Below, in pieces: positions 49,871-52,805 of a stretch of 52,805 nucleotides of DNA. The notes beneath the pieces are model-generated. The model searched no databases. It saw only the letters and a program-made list of their open reading frames with translations, and was not told where the DNA came from. The stretch covers positions 1-52,805 of the forward strand of contig CAZGSR010000020.1 of NCBI GenBank assembly GCA_964528645.1. Direction: 5' to 3'. The DNA is from UBA5734 sp964528645. GTDB lineage: Bacteria > Bacillota > Clostridia > Saccharofermentanales > UBA5734. A program made the translations under genes and the position numbers. Position 1 is the first letter of the stretch. Every line of letters starts with the position of its first letter.

Positions 49871-51595
49871 TCATGCTCCCGCAATTTCTTTCAAAAACAG
49901 TTCTGTTATTTGAGGATCAAATTGGGTGCTAGCATTGCGGCGGATTTCCGCGATGGCAATATCCCGCGATAATGCTGGCCGGTAGGAACGGTCTTCAGTC
50001 ATGGCATCGAAAGCATCGACAACAGCCAGGATCCGGGCCAGCAAGGGGATTTTTTCGCCAGACAGTCCCTGGGGGTAACCTGTACCGTCCCAGTGTTCGT
50101 GATGGGTCAGGATCAGATCGGATATGGGCCGCAGCTCAGGCGAGGCCTGGGCGATGCGGTAGCCGACTTCCGGGTGCTTCTTGATCTCGTCCCATTCACC
50201 GTCAGTCAGACGGCCTGGCTTGGTCAAGATCTCCCGGTCGATGCTGATTTTACCAATGTCATGCAAGGTTGAGAAAAGTTCCAGAGCAACCAGGTCGTCC
50301 TCGGACAGTCCCAAAGCCTGGCCCAGCTGCTTGGTCATGGTCGCCAGCCGGGTCGCGTGGGCCTCGGTTTCGTTGCTTTTCTCAAACAAGGTTGTCTTGA
50401 TCGAGGCAATGATCGAGCTGTGCAGACTGCGTGTTTCAAGCAGTTTGCGTTTGTACATGTTGGTTTCGGCATCGTTGCGGACTTTGACAAATGATTCCAC
50501 CGGGCTGTGCTTGGTTGCATACCCGAGCGAAATATCGACGAAATAAGCATCGTTATCCTGCTCACGCGAATGCTCATTGCAGGCTGCCTTAATGCGCTCG
50601 ACGACCTGCCGCGCCCCTTCACTGTCTGTTTTCGGCAGCAAGATCCAGAATTCATCCCCTCCAGTGCGGGCGATGATATCGTCAGCTCGACAGCTGGATT
50701 TGAGGATTCGCGCCACATTGACCAGCAGTTTATCCCCTTCGTCATGGCCCAGGGCATCGTTGAGCAGCTTGAGGCCGTTGATGTCGCCGATGATGATGGA
50801 CAACGGCAGCTGGCGCGGTGTATCGAGGCGGGCCAGTTCTTCCTGGAAAAAGGGCCGGTTATAAAGGCCCGTCAGCGAATCGTGGTAATTGAGGTATTTG
50901 ACTTCGTCTTCGTGCTGTTTGCGGCTGGTGATATCGCGGCTGATGCCAATCAGACCGATAACCTGGCCATTGGCATTGTAATACGGGGTTTTCAGCGTAT
51001 CAAGGCAGACCGACGTGCCATCAGGATAGGTGACGTATTCTTCGTTGGAGTGGGAACGGTGCAGGCTGAGCATTTCCTGGTCCATGCGGCGAAAGGATTC
51101 GGCAACGGTCTCATCAAACAGGTCATAGTCGTTCTTGCCGATGATCTCTTCCTCAGATTTGGCTACAAATTGCTCGAAAGACTTATTGCAGCCAAGATAG
51201 TTGCTGTCTGGGTCCTTGTAAAAAACCAGATCCGGGATGGAGTTGATCATCGCCTTGAGCAAGGCTTCTTTTTCAACATATTCATGATACAGCTGGCGAT
51301 ATTCGTCGCTCGAATCCGCCAGCTGGCGATTGGCTTTGGACAGTTGTAGATTGGTCTGGGCGATTTTTTGCAGGGCGGCACGAACCAGCAGGTAGATCAG
51401 CCAGGCACTGGCCAGTACGTAAAACCAGCCCTTGAACAGGCTGACCAGGATCAATGTATGCGGATCCGGAATCAGCCATTCGACGACCTTGTCCGACAGT
51501 AAAATCCACAGAGAACCGACCAGCAAATAAATCACGGAAATCCGCAGTGCTTGATTCCAGGCTGTGTGTTTCTTTTTCTTCAAAAAGCGATACAT
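49871..51595 (-). CDS. Membrane PAS-GGDEF-HD-GYP cyclic-di-GMP protein
   Basis: 574 residues. Two N-terminal helices (about 16-35 and 45-70), a coiled-coil-like linker, a PAS domain (about 110-225; LVFYKDPDSNYLGCNKSFEQFV, VIGLIGISRDITSRKQ), a GGDEF domain (about 235-395) and an HD-GYP domain (about 400-570). The diguanylate cyclase site ARTGGDEF is intact, with RADD, an RxxD inhibitory site, five residues before. The phosphodiesterase has HDIGK and HHEHWDGTGYP. Both cyclic-di-GMP synthesis and hydrolysis appear possible. Start has only a weak AGG upstream. Confidence 0.95.
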   Translation of the reverse strand: MYRFLKKKKHTAWNQALRISVIYLLVGSLWILLSDKVVEWLIPDPHTLILVSLFKGWFYVLASAWLIYLLVRAALQKIAQTNLQLSKANRQLADSSDEYRQLYHEYVEKEALLKAMINSIPDLVFYKDPDSNYLGCNKSFEQFVAKSEEEIIGKNDYDLFDETVAESFRRMDQEMLSLHRSHSNEEYVTYPDGTSVCLDTLKTPYYNANGQVIGLIGISRDITSRKQHEDEVKYLNYHDSLTGLYNRPFFQEELARLDTPRQLPLSIIIGDINGLKLLNDALGHDEGDKLLVNVARILKSSCRADDIIARTGGDEFWILLPKTDSEGARQVVERIKAACNEHSREQDNDAYFVDISLGYATKHSPVESFVKVRNDAETNMYKRKLLETRSLHSSIIASIKTTLFEKSNETEAHATRLATMTKQLGQALGLSEDDLVALELFSTLHDIGKISIDREILTKPGRLTDGEWDEIKKHPEVGYRIAQASPELRPISDLILTHHEHWDGTGYPQGLSGEKIPLLARILAVVDAFDAMTEDRSYRPALSRDIAIAEIRRNASTQFDPQITELFLKEIAGA

Positions 51596-51700
51596 GTCAA
51601 AAAAACCTGCTAATCCTGTAAAATTTGTTTATTTCTCAGAATCAGTTTCTAAACGGCTATTAACCACTTTGAATCAGAATGATAAGACTGTCAATGGTTC

Positions 51701-51731
51701 GCCGAATTTGGGACGCCGTCCCAAATTCGGC
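51701..51731. repeat. GGGAC/GTCCC palindromic element, copy 6
   Basis: GCCGAATTTGGGAC (51701-51714), central GCC, GTCCCAAATTCGGC (51718-51731): perfect 14-base-pair arms. It lies in the divergent region, 16 bases before a TTGACG/TATATT promoter-like pair (51748-51774) for the zinc-ribbon gene. Confidence 0.88.
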
Positions 51732-51825
51732 ATTTCTAGTTTTTCCCTTGACGATTATCACTACAGGCTATATTTCATGGTATAAAATAATTAGATTGCT
51801 TGTTTGTGGGGGGGTGTACAGGGTG

Positions 51826-52599
51826 GTGTCTTTGCAGTGCCCGAATTGCGGGGCGAATGTGCCGCCGGACAGTGTGCGGTGCTGCTATTGTCAGTCAGTC
51901 CTGGCGCACGCTGCGTGCCCGGTCTGCTTCGGGCCGGTTTTTCGTGGCATGAAGTATTGTCCCGACTGCGGCAGCCGGATTTCCCGGCAAGATTTGACAC
52001 CGGACAGCACCTTGCACTGCCCGCGCTGCGAGTCGAAACTGCTGCCAGCTTTGATTGCCGACGTGAGAGTCGATGAATGCGACCAGTGCGGCGGGCTTTG
52101 GCTGGATCGAGTAGCTTTCCAGGAGATCTGTGAGAAATGGGATGCATCAGCATTGCCATTGGCTCGCGTCGAACTGGGCTCGGTCTGGACCGATCCTGAA
52201 AAGCGGCCATCCAACAGGAACGGGCCGCTCCAGACAGATCAGTCTGCACCAACTGGCCGGATGTATGTCCCCTGCCCGACGTGCGGCGAGCTGATGCTCA
52301 GGAAAAATTTCGCGGGTTGCTCCGGAGTGATCATCGACTGGTGCAAACCGCATGGCTACTGGTTCGACCGCGCCGAGCTGCAGAAAGTGGTTTCATTCGT
52401 CCGGTCGGGTGGCATGCAAAAGGCGCGTGAAAAGGAACGGATGCTGCTGCGGGAAGAGCAGGAACGGTTGCGGGACCTGCAGTCACAGCCCTTGCCGGGC
52501 AGTGTCGATCCCAGGGTCGATTCAGCATCAGAGCTTTTTGGTATCGATCCGGACTTTGTCGAAACCATCGCTGGAATCATCCGGAAATTGTTCGGCTAA
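51826..52599 (+). CDS. Zinc-ribbon protein (TFIIB-type zinc ribbons)
   Basis: 257 residues from the GTG at 51826, which gives MSLQCPNCGANVPPDS, a standard start for such proteins; the frame is open back to 51679 but lacks signals there. Cysteine pairs CPNC, CCYC, CPVC and CPDC make one or two N-terminal ribbons. Then come a zf-TFIIB domain (LHCPRCESKLLP to CDQCGGLWLDR) and a second variant one (PCPTCGELMLRKNFAGCSGV to CKPHGYWFDRAEL). A charged helical segment near residues 195-225 follows. Family members are uncharacterised. Divergent from the cyclic-di-GMP gene. Confidence 0.87.
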   Translation: MSLQCPNCGANVPPDSVRCCYCQSVLAHAACPVCFGPVFRGMKYCPDCGSRISRQDLTPDSTLHCPRCESKLLPALIADVRVDECDQCGGLWLDRVAFQEICEKWDASALPLARVELGSVWTDPEKRPSNRNGPLQTDQSAPTGRMYVPCPTCGELMLRKNFAGCSGVIIDWCKPHGYWFDRAELQKVVSFVRSGGMQKAREKERMLLREEQERLRDLQSQPLPGSVDPRVDSASELFGIDPDFVETIAGIIRKLFG

Positions 52600-52618
52600 T
52601 CGTTTGCATCGAAAGATA

Positions 52619-52661
52619 AAAAGGCGGCGGTGCCTTCCGAAGATGGCAGCCGCCGCTTTTT
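52619..52661. terminator. Bidirectional terminator after the zinc-ribbon gene
   Basis: GCGGCGG-TGCC (52624-52634) pairs with GGCA-CCGCCGC (52645-52656) with one bulged G, flanked by A and T runs. It separates convergent genes. Confidence 0.85.
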
Positions 52662-52704
52662 AACTGGTTTCTAGACGATTGGATGATCTGGAACGGGATG
52701 AATC

Positions 52705-52805
52705 TTACTTCACGCCCAGCTCGCGCTTGATCCGTGCGAGGGCTTCGGGGGCCTGGCGGTTCATCCGCTCCGGATAGCCGAAGTAGGAGACGCAGGTGAT
52801 CGATT
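52705..52805 (-). CDS. Partial gene, C-terminal 32 residues, unidentified
   Basis: A minus-strand frame runs from the window edge to a TAA at 52705-52707, ending ITCVSYFGYPERMNRQAPEA and then LARIKRELGVK. Codon use matches the neighbouring genes and a terminator lies just beyond the stop. Too little is present to name a family. Confidence 0.55.
   Translation of the reverse strand, partial: SITCVSYFGYPERMNRQAPEALARIKRELGVK

Overview
The window reads as a chromosomal piece of a moderately GC-rich, Gram-positive, probably anaerobic Bacillota (Clostridia-like) heterotroph. The grounds are lipoprotein sugar-binding proteins with low-complexity Ala/Thr/Ser linkers after the lipobox, CUT1-type sugar ABC operons without their own ATPase, an FMN-riboswitch-led ribD-ribE-ribBA-ribH operon, GGAGG-type ribosome binding sites with some GTG starts, and CdaR/GntP, PocR-AraC and OpuC systems. 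There is no rRNA, tRNA, CRISPR array, prophage or intact insertion sequence that I can see. Genus cannot be assigned from sequence reading alone.

Layout. 1-2.9 kb: nagB, an aldo/keto reductase and an orphan nuclease-fold-like/HTH protein. 3.0-3.8 kb: an orphan pilin-like protein with a BspA-like repeat tail. 3.9-9.8 kb: a fructoside locus (LacI repressor, GH32 enzyme, ABC binding protein and two permeases). 9.9-11.0 kb: Gfo/Idh/MocA oxidoreductase. 11.1-15.8 kb: riboflavin operon ending in a HAD phosphatase. 15.9-19.4 kb: membrane methyltransferase-like protein, small lipoprotein, SOUL haem-binding protein, WG-repeat/RsiV-like lipoprotein. 19.5-27.2 kb: transposase remnant, then a beta-galactoside locus on the minus strand (AraC regulator, binding protein, two permeases, LacZ) closed by a clear terminator. 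27.4-31.6 kb: dihydroxyacetone kinase and glycerol dehydrogenase, divergent from a PocR/AraC regulator. 31.6-35.0 kb: OpuC-type osmoprotectant transporter. 35.1-41.5 kb: a composite minus-strand operon in which a glycerate module (CdaR, GntP permease, start of glycerate kinase) runs by an out-of-frame junction into the tail of an EtfB gene, followed by EtfA, an SDR and an FGGY kinase. 41.5-44.5 kb: FtsX-type permease and LolD-type ATPase. 44.7-49.9 kb: a lipoprotein, a YjjG-like HAD phosphatase, a PadR-FetA-FetB-like operon and a two-domain chromate transporter. 49.9-52.6 kb: a PAS-GGDEF-HD-GYP protein and a zinc-ribbon protein. The window ends inside an unidentified minus-strand gene.

How the genes work together. 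Most of the window is carbohydrate and polyol import and first-step catabolism: fructosides, beta-galactosides, amino sugars, glycerol/dihydroxyacetone, glycerate and an unknown sugar acid or polyol. Each locus has its own local regulator, and several have visible candidate operators. Both sugar ABC operons carry a perfect hairpin between the binding-protein gene and the first permease gene, a layout expected to make more binding protein than membrane components. Neither encodes an ATPase, so a shared MsmX/MsmK-like ATPase elsewhere is implied.

The most unusual signals are two. The first is a dispersed family of short palindromes with the core GGGAC-NNN-GTCCC and A/T-rich arms, often ending in GCCGA/TCGGC; at least six recognisable copies lie at gene starts or promoters. 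The second is the glycerate kinase/EtfB junction, which is either a real deletion fusing two operons or an assembly error.
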